Source of the DNA: Catellatospora methionotrophica | GTDB taxonomy: Bacteria > Actinomycetota > Actinomycetes > Mycobacteriales > Micromonosporaceae | Direction of reading: 5' to 3' | Assembly (NCBI RefSeq): GCF_011297335.1 | Contig: NZ_JAAOTJ010000001.1 | Coordinates: forward strand, 1,577,279 to 1,641,278 | DNA: 64,000 bases | Part shown: positions 38,235-46,657 of the stretch, piece by piece | How the letters are laid out: each line of letters opens with the position of its first letter | Numbering within the stretch: position 1 is the first letter of the stretch | The notes under the pieces: generated by a model | Told to the model about the DNA's origin: nothing | The model's input: only the letters and a program-made list of their open reading frames with translations | Databases searched by the model: none | Program-made: the position numbers and the translations under genes

Positions 38235-39284
38235 ATGCCCCACCTGTCATCCCGCCTCGCCGCCGTCGGCACCGCCGTCGCCGTGCTCGCCGCGACCGCC
38301 CTGGCCACCGCCGTCACCGCCGCCCAGGCCGCCGCCCCCGGCGCACCATCCGCCGCGCTGCCAGCCGCCGCGCCGACCATCCCTCCGCCGTCCTACCCCA
38401 ACCCGGGTCGCGTCACCGGCTCCACCGGCGCGCACGACCCCGCCGTCGTACGCGGCCCGAACGGCACCTACCTGCTGGCCGCCACCGGCAACAACCTGCC
38501 GCTGAAGACCTCCGCCGACCGGACCGCGTGGCGCGACGCGGGCGTCGTGTGGCCCGGCGGCGCACCCTGGACCACCGCGTACACCGGCGGCGGCGCGAAC
38601 CTGTGGGCCCCCGACATCTCCTACCGCGACGGCCGCTACCTGCTGTACTACTCCGCCTCCAGCTTCGGCTCCCAGCGCTCGGCGATCTTCCTCGCCACCA
38701 GCCCGACCGGCGCGTCGGGCAGCTGGACCCACCAGGGCCTGATCATCGAGAGCAGCGGCGCGGTGAACTACAACGCCATCGACCCGAACCTGCTCGTCGA
38801 CGCCGCCGGGCAGTGGTGGCTGACCTTCGGCTCGTTCTGGACCGGCCTCAAGGCGATCCGCCTCGACCCGGCCACCGGGAAGCGGTCCACCACGGACACC
38901 GCGGTACGGGCACTGGCCCAGCGGCAGACCGCGTCCGGAGCCGTCGAGGCCCCGTTCGTCTACCGCCACGGCGGCTACTACTACCTGTTCATGTCGTTCG
39001 ACCTGTGCTGCCGGGGCGCGTCCAGCACCTACCGCGTCATGGTCGGCCGCGCCACCACGCCGACCGGGCCGTACACCGATCGCAACGGCACCGCCCTGAC
39101 CTCCGGCGGCGGGACGCAGATCCTGGCCGGGCACGGGTCGATCCACGGGCCAGGCCACCAGGCGGTGCTCTTCGACAACGGCCAGGACGTGCTGTTCTAC
39201 CACTACTACACCGACAGCGGCGCGGCCCGCCTCGGCATCAACCTGCTGGGCTGGGACAGCGCGGGGTGGCCGTTCGTGTACTGA
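38235..39284 (+). CDS. Secreted GH43 endo-1,5-alpha-L-arabinanase
   Basis: 349 residues with a signal peptide (about 1-35, Ala-rich, cleaved after AQA or AAA). The five-blade fold residues are clear: catalytic Asp68 in GAHDPAVV, Asp183 in YNAIDPNLLV, and Glu238 in SGAVEAPFVY. GSFWTGLKAIRLDP and GHGSIHGPGHQAVLF with a metal-type His are typical of arabinanases. It cuts arabinan backbones outside the cell. A LacI-type operator lies upstream. Confidence 0.9.
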   Translation: MPHLSSRLAAVGTAVAVLAATALATAVTAAQAAAPGAPSAALPAAAPTIPPPSYPNPGRVTGSTGAHDPAVVRGPNGTYLLAATGNNLPLKTSADRTAWRDAGVVWPGGAPWTTAYTGGGANLWAPDISYRDGRYLLYYSASSFGSQRSAIFLATSPTGASGSWTHQGLIIESSGAVNYNAIDPNLLVDAAGQWWLTFGSFWTGLKAIRLDPATGKRSTTDTAVRALAQRQTASGAVEAPFVYRHGGYYYLFMSFDLCCRGASSTYRVMVGRATTPTGPYTDRNGTALTSGGGTQILAGHGSIHGPGHQAVLFDNGQDVLFYHYYTDSGAARLGINLLGWDSAGWPFVY

Positions 39285-39327
39285 GCCGCGCTGGATTAAC
39301 GATCCCCGGCCGGGGTAGAAATCGTGC

Positions 39328-39657
39328 GTGGATCGGGATACCTGGATCATCATCGGCATCGCCGTCGCGATCGTCGGCGTCATCACGCTGATCGGCGCGA
39401 TCAAAATGGGCAAGCGCCTGTTCGTCACCAAACGGATGCTCGGCGAGCTGGGCACGGGCGGCAAGGTCGCCTTCTGGGGGGCCCTGGTCTACACCATCCT
39501 GCCCGTGGACCTGCTCCCCGACCCCATCTACCTCGACGACATGGGCGTGCTGGGCCTGGCCCTGCTCTACCTCACGAATCTGCTCCGCAAGCGCAACGGC
39601 GGCAAGCTGCTGCCCGGCCAGCGCGACAAGCCCGCCAAACAGGAAACGCCCCGCTAG
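39328..39657 (+). CDS. YkvA/DUF1232-like membrane protein
   Basis: 109 residues from GTG 39328. A first membrane helix (IIIGIAVAIVGVITLIGAIK) is followed by VAFWGALVYTILPVDLLPDP, the DUF1232 signature (LSP.DL.PD-like) and a second helix. The C-terminus is basic. Function of the family is unknown. A strong bidirectional terminator follows. Confidence 0.75.
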   Translation: MDRDTWIIIGIAVAIVGVITLIGAIKMGKRLFVTKRMLGELGTGGKVAFWGALVYTILPVDLLPDPIYLDDMGVLGLALLYLTNLLRKRNGGKLLPGQRDKPAKQETPR

Positions 39658-39662
39658 AGCCG

Positions 39663-39696
39663 AAAGGCCGGGACCCGAACTGCGGTCCCGGCCTTT
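39663..39696. terminator. Bidirectional terminator
   Basis: AAAGGCCGGGACC (39663-39675) and GGTCCCGGCCTTT (39684-39696) are a perfect 13-bp inverted repeat with an eight-base loop, flanked by A on one side and T on the other, between two convergent genes. Confidence 0.85.
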
Positions 39697-39697
39697 C

Positions 39698-40108
39698 TCA
39701 ACGGTTGAACATCAGCCGCCACACGGTATGGCCGGGACGGCTGTAGTAGAGGAACTCGTCACAGACCTCGCCGGTGATGTACAGCCCCCAGCCGCCCGAG
39801 GCCACCGGCCGCGTGGGTGGAGCAACCGTCGGCGGCCGGAACGTGCCGCCGTCGGTCAGCTCACTGATGATCATGGCGCCGTCGGCCCACACCCGCACGA
39901 CACCGCCCCCGGTGGTGTGCCGCAGCGTGTTCGTCACCAGCTCGCTCATCGCGAGCTTGAGGCCGGAGACCCGCCCCGCGGCGAGCCCTGACGTGTGCGC
40001 GTGCGCGCCGACGAACTCCCGCACCGCCGCGAGGTCGTCCGCGGTCGTGAACGAGATCGTGGCCGCGCCCGTCGGTGGCGGCGCGAACGGCCTGACTACC
40101 TGGCGCAA
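39698..40108 (-). CDS. RsbW-like HATPase (anti-sigma regulatory kinase)
   Basis: 136 residues from TTG 40108 with GGAGGAG at six bases; a longer frame to 40240 is Arg-rich and unlikely. LKLAMSELVTNTLRHT contains the N-box of the small HATPase fold, and GGWGLYITGEVCDEF the G1 box. Such proteins phosphorylate STAS anti-anti-sigma factors or bind sigma factors. It may work with the nearby STAS protein (46316) or the Rsb cluster. Confidence 0.75.
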   Translation of the reverse strand: MRQVVRPFAPPPTGAATISFTTADDLAAVREFVGAHAHTSGLAAGRVSGLKLAMSELVTNTLRHTTGGGVVRVWADGAMIISELTDGGTFRPPTVAPPTRPVASGGWGLYITGEVCDEFLYYSRPGHTVWRLMFNR

Positions 40109-40292
40109 GACTCCTCCGCGGGCCCGGGGTGGATGTTCGAATGAGCTGGCGGACCTCGGTGGTGTGGGCGTCGGCCGCCGTGCGCGACGCCGACGCCGAC
40201 GCCGACGCAAAGAGTGCCACAGCCAGGGTCGGCGTGGCACTCTTCACGTCGGTGTCTGTTGCCCTGGCCGATTCACACCCTGGTGGGCGAAG

Positions 40293-40469
40293 TCACCTGC
40301 CGGTGGCGTCCTGCGCCGCGTCCTTGACGTCCTCGGCGGCCTGCTTGGCCTTGGCCGCGGCCTGCTCGGCCAGGCCCTTGGCCTCCAGGCTCTCGTTGTT
40401 GGTCAGGTCGCCGACGACCTCCTTGGCCTTGCCCACGAGCTCTTCGGCCTTGTTCGAGATGTCACCCAT
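40293..40469 (-). CDS. CsbD-family stress protein
   Basis: 58 residues from ATG 40469 (or 40472). GDISNKAEELVGKAKEVVGD, then a Lys/Ala/Glu-rich helix (GLAEQAAAKAKQAAEDVKDA), is the CsbD pattern: short, hydrophilic, alanine-rich. The family is induced by general stress factors (sigma B in Bacillus). Located next to Rsb-type regulators; a sigma-B-like promoter is upstream. Confidence 0.85.
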   Translation of the reverse strand: MGDISNKAEELVGKAKEVVGDLTNNESLEAKGLAEQAAAKAKQAAEDVKDAAQDATGR

Positions 40470-40515
40470 CATGCTCCCCTTCTCCGCGGCGGCCCCACCG
40501 ACCACCAGCCACTGA

Positions 40516-40541
40516 CTGCCCAGCCGGACGTCCGCCGAAAC
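40516..40541 (-). promoter_or_regulatory. Possible sigma-B-like promoter of the csbD gene
   Basis: On the minus strand GTTT (40541-40538), 16 bases, then GGGCAG (40521-40516), resembling GTTT-N14-16-GGGTAY of sigma B/F-type promoters. It is 47 bases before ATG 40469. GGGCAG differs from the consensus at the C. Confidence 0.3.
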
Positions 40542-40752
40542 CGCCTATTCGCCGCCAGCTCGCGCACACCCCGGCACCAGGGGCACATCGATCGCTGAAC
40601 CTGAATGTGTCGGCCCGGCCTTTCCGGGTACACGGCCTCCTGCGGGGGGCACCTCCGGCATACATCACCGAACGCCGCACGGCACCCGGACTGCCTGAAC
40701 AGCGGTGGTACAGTCACCACTCTGCTGGGTCGGCCAGCGACATAGCGTAGGG

Positions 40753-41616
40753 ATGACGATGGCGCTGAAAGCAGAGCAAAGCGAACGACTCGGCAAGCTG
40801 CTGGCGGAGCGAGCGGAGAAGATCGCCAAGCGGTGGGCGGAGATCGCCGCCGCTCCGCTCAAGGGCCGGCTGACCGTCGCCGAGTCCGGCCGCCAGACGG
40901 CCGAGCTACAGGCGCAGCTCCAGAAGGCGCTGGCCGACGGCGCGGCCGACCTGCGCAGCGCGCAGACCACCGAGCTGCGTGCGGTGCTCACCGAGCTGTC
41001 GCGCGGCCGGGCGCGGCAGGGCTTCACCGCCAGCGAGACCGCCACCAGCATCTTCGCGCTCAAGGCCGCGCTGTACGACGTGGTCGACGTCGAGAAGGGT
41101 GGCGAGAGCGCGCTGCGCGACTACGTGGCCTGGTCGCTGTTCATCGACGAACTGGGCCTGTTCACCTTCGAGGCGTTCGCCCGCGCCCGCGAGCACATCA
41201 TCACCGAGCAGACCGAGCAGCTGCTGGAGCTGTCGACGCCGGTCGTGAAGCTCTGGGACGGCGTGGTCGCCGTCCCACTGGTCGGCACCCTGGACTCGGC
41301 TCGCGCCCAGGTCGTGATGGAGCGGCTGCTGCAGGCGCTGGTCGACACCGGCTCGCCTTACGCGATCATCGACATCACCGGCGTGCCTGCGGTCGACACG
41401 CAGGTCGCGCAGCACGTCCTCAAGACGGTCATGGCGGCGCGGCTGATGGGCGCGGAGTGCATCATCTCCGGCATCCGCCCGCAGATCGCACAGACCATCG
41501 TGACGCTCGGCATCGAGTTCGGCGACATCGCCACGAAGGCCACGCTGGCCGACGCGCTGCGCCACGCGATCCGGCGCGGCGCGGCCGCCGCCCGCGCCGC
41601 GAACCGGGAGGCGTGA
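40753..41616 (+). CDS. rsbR: RsbR-like stressosome scaffold (STAS)
   Basis: 287 residues from ATG 40753 (40759 alternative). The N-terminal part (about 1-165) is a helical sensor-like domain; the C-terminal STAS domain has IDITGVPAVDTQVAQHVLKT with Thr216 and ISGIRPQIAQTIVTLGIEFG with Thr248, the phosphorylation-site positions of RsbR proteins. It should co-assemble with RsbS and be phosphorylated by RsbT. First gene of the rsb operon, sharing one base with rsbS (TGATG). Confidence 0.88.
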   Translation: MTMALKAEQSERLGKLLAERAEKIAKRWAEIAAAPLKGRLTVAESGRQTAELQAQLQKALADGAADLRSAQTTELRAVLTELSRGRARQGFTASETATSIFALKAALYDVVDVEKGGESALRDYVAWSLFIDELGLFTFEAFARAREHIITEQTEQLLELSTPVVKLWDGVVAVPLVGTLDSARAQVVMERLLQALVDTGSPYAIIDITGVPAVDTQVAQHVLKTVMAARLMGAECIISGIRPQIAQTIVTLGIEFGDIATKATLADALRHAIRRGAAAARAANREA

Positions 41617-42026
41617 TGGAGCGGGTGCCGATCCTCAAGATCGGTTCGGTGCTGCTGGTCTCCATCCAGGTCGACATGCAGGACCAGATGGCCCTGCAGC
41701 TGCAGGAGGACCTGGGCCAGCGGATCGTCGACACCGGCGCCAAGGGCGTCATCATCGACATCACCGGTCTGGACATCGTCGACTCCTTCGTCGGGCGCAC
41801 CCTGTCCACGATCGCGTCGATCTCGCGGGTCCTCGACGCCGAGACCATCGTGGTCGGCATGCGGCCGGCCGTCGCGATCACCCTGGTCGAGCTGGGCCTG
41901 TCCCTCGACGGCATCCGCACGTCCCTCAACGTGGAACGCGGCCTGGAGCTGCTGGCCCGCAACGCCGAGCCGGAGACCGTCGACGACCTGGATTTCCTCG
42001 ACGAACCTGAGACGACGTCGCCGTGA
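41616..42026 (+). CDS. rsbS: RsbS-like single STAS antagonist
   Basis: 136 residues, one STAS domain with IDITGLDIVDSFVGRTLSTI; Ser57 lies where RsbS is phosphorylated. The end is acidic and extra (about 20 residues) compared with Bacillus RsbS. Together with RsbR it should hold RsbT until stress. Overlaps the rsbT start by four bases. Confidence 0.88.
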   Translation: MERVPILKIGSVLLVSIQVDMQDQMALQLQEDLGQRIVDTGAKGVIIDITGLDIVDSFVGRTLSTIASISRVLDAETIVVGMRPAVAITLVELGLSLDGIRTSLNVERGLELLARNAEPETVDDLDFLDEPETTSP

Positions 42027-42436
42027 CGGGAGCCGAGGGCGAAGCCCAGGTGCAGGCCATCGGCAGCGACGAGGACGTGGTGCGGGTCCGCCAACTGGTC
42101 CGCACCGTCGCCGTCGCCGCCAAGCTGTCCCTGGTCGATCAGACGAAGGTGGTCACGGCGGCCAGCGAGCTGGCCCGCAACACCCTCGTCTACGGCGGGG
42201 GCGGCCAGGCTGCCGTATCCACCGTGGACAACGGCCAGCGGCGCGGGGTGCGGGTCGTGTTCAGCGACTCCGGCCCCGGCATCGCCGACCTGGATCTGGC
42301 CCTGACCGACGGCTACACCAGCGGCGGCGGGCTCGGGCTGGGCCTGAGCGGCGCGCGGCGGCTCTGCGACGAGTTCGAACTGGACACCGCGGTCGGGGCG
42401 GGCACCACCATAGCGGTGGTCAAGTGGGCGCGGTGA
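42023..42436 (+). CDS. rsbT: RsbT-like switch kinase
   Basis: 137 residues from GTG 42023. VTAASELARNTLVYGGGG is the N-box; FSDSGPGIADLDLALTDGYT and GGGLGLGLSGARRLCDEF are the G1/G2 boxes of the HATPase fold. RsbT phosphorylates RsbR/RsbS and then activates an RsbU-type phosphatase, here probably the protein at 44759-46303. Confidence 0.88.
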   Translation: MTGAEGEAQVQAIGSDEDVVRVRQLVRTVAVAAKLSLVDQTKVVTAASELARNTLVYGGGGQAAVSTVDNGQRRGVRVVFSDSGPGIADLDLALTDGYTSGGGLGLGLSGARRLCDEFELDTAVGAGTTIAVVKWAR

Positions 42437-43437
42437 GCGCGCTGACCCCGACCGCCGCCTGGTTCCGGCTCGACGACGAGAGCAACGTGGGGGCCGTCCG
42501 CCGGTACGCGGTCGAGCTGGCCGGTGCCGTCGATCTGGGCGAACGCACAGCCGCCGACCTCGCCATCATCGCCACCGAACTCGCCTCGAACCTGGTCAAG
42601 CACGCCGTCGACGGGACGCTGCTGGTGCGCACGATCCGGCACGACGACAACGTCGGCGTAGAGATCCTCAGCATCGACTCGGCCCCCGGCATGGCCGACC
42701 TGGCCGCCATGCACGAGGACGGCCGCTCCACCACCGGCACCCTCGGCATCGGGCTGGGCGCGGTGGCCAGGCTCGCGCACCGGTGGGAGGGATACTCGCT
42801 GCCCGATCGCGGCTCGGTGCTCGACGCCCAGGTGTGGCGCGAGGAGCGGCCGCCACCGGCCTGGGCGGAGGGCCTCACCCGGCCGCTGAGCGGCGAGACC
42901 GTGAGCGGCGACACCTACGCCGTGCGGACCGCCGACGGCAGGCGGCAGGTCATGGTCTGCGACGGGCTCGGCCACGGCCCGCTCGCCGCTGCCGCCTCCC
43001 AGGCCGCGCAGCAGATCTTCCTCACCGCGCCCGCCGAGCCGCCCGCGATGCTCGTGGACCGTCTGCACCGAGGCTTGTCCCACACCCGCGGGGCCGCGGT
43101 CACCATCGCGGAGATCGACGCCGAGGCGAACGTGGTGCGCACCTGCGGCATGGGCAACGTCGCGGCCACCGTCATCACCGGCGACCAGCGGCGCGGCACC
43201 GTGTCCATGCCCGGCATCGCGGGCCACGGACGCGCCGTCATCAAGGAGTTCGAGTACCCGTTCGGCGTGGAGTCGCTACTGGTCATGCACTCCGACGGGG
43301 TGAGCGACAAGTGGAGCCTGAGCACCAGTCCCGGCCTGAGCACGAAGTCCCCGCTGCTGATCGCGGCCACGGTGCTGCGGGACGCGGGTGTACGCCGGGA
43401 CGACGCCTGCGTGCTGGCGGCCAGGATCCGGCCGTGA
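42433..43437 (+). CDS. HATPase fused to a PP2C (SpoIIE/RsbX-like) phosphatase
   Basis: 334 residues from GTG 42433 (GTGA overlap). The N-terminal 130 residues are a second HATPase (IATELASNLVKHAVDGTLLV; GTLGIGLGAVARLAHR). The C-terminal 190 residues are a PP2C with VMVCDGLGHGPLAAAASQAA and LLVMHSDGVSDKWSL, like RsbX, which resets phosphorylated RsbR/RsbS. In Bacillus kinase and phosphatase are separate; here an RsbT-type fold is fused to the reset phosphatase. Confidence 0.85.
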   Translation: MSALTPTAAWFRLDDESNVGAVRRYAVELAGAVDLGERTAADLAIIATELASNLVKHAVDGTLLVRTIRHDDNVGVEILSIDSAPGMADLAAMHEDGRSTTGTLGIGLGAVARLAHRWEGYSLPDRGSVLDAQVWREERPPPAWAEGLTRPLSGETVSGDTYAVRTADGRRQVMVCDGLGHGPLAAAASQAAQQIFLTAPAEPPAMLVDRLHRGLSHTRGAAVTIAEIDAEANVVRTCGMGNVAATVITGDQRRGTVSMPGIAGHGRAVIKEFEYPFGVESLLVMHSDGVSDKWSLSTSPGLSTKSPLLIAATVLRDAGVRRDDACVLAARIRP

Positions 43438-44762
43438 CCGACACCGTCCTGCTGCGGCTGGTGCTACGCCGCGAGCAGGACGTCTTCGCGGTCAGGCAGC
43501 GGGGCCGCGAGGCCGCCGCGGCGCTCGGCTTCGAGCACCAGGACCAGATCCGGATCGCCACCGCGCTCAGCGACGTCGCCCGCCAGCTGCTCGCCAAGGC
43601 TGCCGACGTGGAAGTGACCTTCCGCATCCACGGGCAGCCCGAGAGCCTGCGTATCGAACTCGCCGTGCCCGGCCCGGTGGACCAGCAGGCGCTGCGCCCG
43701 GCCGGTCGGCTGGTCGATGTTTTGGAAGTCGCCGAAGATGGGCAGAGGACAGTGGTCATGCTGTCACGTCGCCTTCCCGCCCCGGACCAGCTCACCGCAG
43801 ACCGCGTCGAGCAGGTCCGGCACAAGATGGCGGGCTCCGTGGTGGCCAGCCCGCTCGACGAGCTGGCGTCGCAGAACGACCACCTGCTGGCGGCGCTGGA
43901 AGAAGCCCGGCAGCAGCAGGAACAGCTTAAGGTCCTCAATGACGAGCTGGAAGAGACCAATCGCGGCGTCATGGCCCTCTACCTCCAGCTCAGCTCCGAG
44001 CTGGAGGAGACCAACCGGGGCGTGGTCGCGCTGTACGCGGAGCTGGACGAGAAGTCCGCGCAGCTGCGCGCCGCCAGCGAGGCCAAGACCCGTTTCCTGG
44101 CCAACGTCAGCCATGAGCTGCGCGCTCCCGTGACCGCGGTCATCGGGCTGACCCGGATGCTGTCCGACCCCGACTCCGATCCGCTGACCGAGGCGCAGGC
44201 CGAGCAGATGGCGCTGCTACGCGGCTCGGCCTCCGACCTGCTGGCGCTGGTCAACGAACTGCTCGACCTGGCCAAGGCCGAGTCCGGCCACCTGGAGCCC
44301 GCGTGGGGGCTGGTGGATCTCAGCCAGCTGTTCAAGCAGCTACGCGGCACCCTCAAGGCCGTCCTGACCAGCCCCGACGTCGAGCTGGTCGTGGAGATGC
44401 CCGGCGACGGCGCGTGGATCGAGTCGGATGAGGCCCTGCTGACCCAGGTGCTGCGCAACCTGCTGCACAACGCGATCAAATTCACCGACCAGGGGACCGT
44501 CACGATGCGGGCAGCCTCCGACGGTGAACGCTGGACCATCACCGTCGCCGACACCGGCATCGGCATCGCCGCCGGGCAGCAGGAACGTATCTTCGAGGAG
44601 TTCGTGCAGCTGCCCGGACGCCTCAAGGCGCAGGGCACGGGACTGGGCCTGCCGTACGCCCGCAGGCTCGTCACCATCCTGGGCGGGCAGCTGCGGCTGG
44701 CCAGCGAGCCGGGCACGGGCAGCACCTTCACCGTCACCCTGCCCGTCGCGAGGCGACCATGA
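43434..44762 (+). CDS. Hybrid HATPase/histidine kinase
   Basis: 442 residues from GTG 43434 (GTGA overlap). An N-terminal small HATPase-like region (1-130) is followed by a coiled coil holding two ELEETNRGV repeats (about 165-215). The HisKA has FLANVSHELRAPVTAVIGLT with His227, and the C-terminal HATPase has the N-box LLHNAIKFTDQGTV, DTGIGIAAGQ and GTGLGLPYARRL. No membrane segment is seen, so it is cytoplasmic. Its partner is probably the receiver of the next gene, which overlaps by four bases. Confidence 0.85.
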   Translation: MTDTVLLRLVLRREQDVFAVRQRGREAAAALGFEHQDQIRIATALSDVARQLLAKAADVEVTFRIHGQPESLRIELAVPGPVDQQALRPAGRLVDVLEVAEDGQRTVVMLSRRLPAPDQLTADRVEQVRHKMAGSVVASPLDELASQNDHLLAALEEARQQQEQLKVLNDELEETNRGVMALYLQLSSELEETNRGVVALYAELDEKSAQLRAASEAKTRFLANVSHELRAPVTAVIGLTRMLSDPDSDPLTEAQAEQMALLRGSASDLLALVNELLDLAKAESGHLEPAWGLVDLSQLFKQLRGTLKAVLTSPDVELVVEMPGDGAWIESDEALLTQVLRNLLHNAIKFTDQGTVTMRAASDGERWTITVADTGIGIAAGQQERIFEEFVQLPGRLKAQGTGLGLPYARRLVTILGGQLRLASEPGTGSTFTVTLPVARRP

Positions 44763-46303
44763 CCGACCTGCCCGCGACCACCATCCTGGTGGTCGACGAC
44801 CGCGCCCCGAAGCGCTACCTGCTCAAGAACTGGCTCACCAGAGCCGGCTTCACCGTGCACGAGGCCGTGGACGGTCACGATGCGCTGGAGAAGGTGCAGC
44901 AGCGCCCATACGACATGATCGTGCTCGACATCAAGCTGCCCGACATGAGCGGGCTCGAGGTGTGCCAGCGGATCAAGGCCGACCCCGCCACCACCAGCAC
45001 ACCGGTCGTCCACGTCTCCGCCCACGCGGTCGACGCGGCCGACCGGACCCTGGGCCTGGTCGGCGGTGCCGACGCCTACCTCGTCGAGCCGATCGACCCG
45101 CACGAGCTGGTGGCCACGGTCCAGGCGGTGCTGCGCTACTACCAGGCCCGGCGCAAAGCCGAACGGCTCGCCGACGGCCTGGCCGGGCTCGCCGAGACGA
45201 CGCTCGCGGTGACCATGGCACGCGACTTCACCGAGCTGCTCGGCCAGGCCGCCGCCGGCGCCGCCCGGCTCTTCGGCACGCCCGCGGCGGTCGCCACCGA
45301 GGCCGACACCGGCTGGGCGCTGGCGCTGGCGGACACGTCCGGCGACGTGACCGTCACCGGCTGGGAGCCGCCCGCCGAGGACGTGCCGGTCGGCTCGTAC
45401 CGGCTCACCGGCCGCGCCGCTCACTGGCAGCTACCCGCAGGCTGGGCCGACACCGGCTCGGTCACCGTCACCACCGCCCGGTTCCGGGCCGCCCGTCCGT
45501 CGCTCTACCTGTTCACCGGCGAGGTCGCCGACGAGGACCACACCGGGCTGCTGACCCAGCTGTCGCAGGCCCTGGGCGCGGCCGCCGAGGCCCAGCGCGC
45601 GCAGGACCAGGACCACCAGATCGCGATCATGCTGCAACGCAGCCTGCTGCCGCGGCACCTGCCCACGGTCGACCGGATCGGGCTGGCCGTACGCTACGAA
45701 CCGGCCAGCCCGCAGGCCGAGATCGGCGGCGACTTCTACGAGCTGTCGGTCCTCGACGACAAGCTGCTCATCGCCATCGGCGACGTCGTCGGGCACTCGC
45801 TGCACGCGGCGACCGTGATGGCCGAGATCCGCCATGCGCTGCGCGCGTACGCGATCGAGGGCCACACCCCCGGCCGCATCGTCTCGTTGATCGACGAGCT
45901 GATGGTCCGGCTGCTGCCCGGCGAGATGGCGACGCTGTGCCTGCTGACGCTCGACCCCCGGACCGGTCATGCCCGCCTCGCCAACGCGGGCCACCTGCCG
46001 CCGCTGCTCATCGTCGACGGCAAGGTCAGCGAGATCTGGCATCGCGCGCCCCTGCTGGGCATCAACCACCCCCGCTCCGAGGACCTGGAGTTCGTCATTC
46101 CCGAGGGCGGCACCCTGCTGCTCTACACCGACGGTCTCATCGAGCGCCGCGACATCACGGTCCGTGACGGCATCGCCGACCTCAGCCGCATCGCCGGAAC
46201 CGTCGACGACGACCTCGACGTCTACTGCGACCGGCTGCTCCAGCAGTTGACCAACCCACCCCACGCGGACGACGTCGCCGTTGTGGCCGTCAGACGTCTG
46301 TGA
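44759..46303 (+). CDS. Response regulator with GAF-like and PP2C (RsbU-type) domains
   Basis: 514 residues. The receiver (1-125) has ILVVDDRAPKRYLLKNWL and MIVLDIKLPDMSG with Asp57. A GAF-like section (about 140-280) follows, then a SpoIIE phosphatase: AEIGGDFYEL, IAIGDVVGHSLHAATVMAEI, LLYTDGLIERRD and HADDVAVVAVRRL. It should dephosphorylate an STAS protein such as the next gene's product when the kinase phosphorylates the receiver. Overlaps the kinase gene. Confidence 0.88.
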   Translation: MTDLPATTILVVDDRAPKRYLLKNWLTRAGFTVHEAVDGHDALEKVQQRPYDMIVLDIKLPDMSGLEVCQRIKADPATTSTPVVHVSAHAVDAADRTLGLVGGADAYLVEPIDPHELVATVQAVLRYYQARRKAERLADGLAGLAETTLAVTMARDFTELLGQAAAGAARLFGTPAAVATEADTGWALALADTSGDVTVTGWEPPAEDVPVGSYRLTGRAAHWQLPAGWADTGSVTVTTARFRAARPSLYLFTGEVADEDHTGLLTQLSQALGAAAEAQRAQDQDHQIAIMLQRSLLPRHLPTVDRIGLAVRYEPASPQAEIGGDFYELSVLDDKLLIAIGDVVGHSLHAATVMAEIRHALRAYAIEGHTPGRIVSLIDELMVRLLPGEMATLCLLTLDPRTGHARLANAGHLPPLLIVDGKVSEIWHRAPLLGINHPRSEDLEFVIPEGGTLLLYTDGLIERRDITVRDGIADLSRIAGTVDDDLDVYCDRLLQQLTNPPHADDVAVVAVRRL

Positions 46304-46315
46304 TTGGCTTCCCCC

Positions 46316-46651
46316 ATGGATCGAGCAACCAACCCGCCGCAGGCCACCCACGAAGTGGAGGTTCTGGACAACAGTGTCCGGATCACCCTGGCCGGGGAGT
46401 TCGATCTGGCCAACGAGCAGGCGCTGACCAGCTGGCTGGTCGACGCGATCAAGGCCGATCCGGGACGCCCCGTGGAGGTCGACATGCACGACGTCGGCTT
46501 CATCGACTCCAGCGGCATCCGGGTGCTGCTCCAGGCGCACGCCGTGGCCGCACAGCACGGGGGGACGTTCCGGCTCACCAGGGCGTCCGGCGCCGTCCGC
46601 GAGGTGCTGGAGATCGTCGCCGTGTACGACCACCTGACCGCCGGCGGCTGA
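46316..46651 (+). CDS. STAS anti-anti-sigma factor (RsbV-like)
   Basis: 111 residues from ATG 46316. VRITLAGEFDLANEQALTSW and HDVGFIDSSGIRVLLQAHA are STAS hallmarks, with the phosphorylatable Ser after IDS. It probably is the output of the cascade and is opposed by an RsbW-type kinase, possibly the gene at 39698-40108. No sigma factor is next to it. Ends a few bases before the convergent gene. Confidence 0.85.
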   Translation: MDRATNPPQATHEVEVLDNSVRITLAGEFDLANEQALTSWLVDAIKADPGRPVEVDMHDVGFIDSSGIRVLLQAHAVAAQHGGTFRLTRASGAVREVLEIVAVYDHLTAGG

Positions 46652-46657
46652 GGCCGC

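Noticed and set aside
42783..44762. Upstream extension of the histidine kinase frame to 659 codons
   Set aside because: The added part is Arg/Ala-rich antisense-like sequence overlapping the previous gene; GTG 43434 has the usual GTGA junction.
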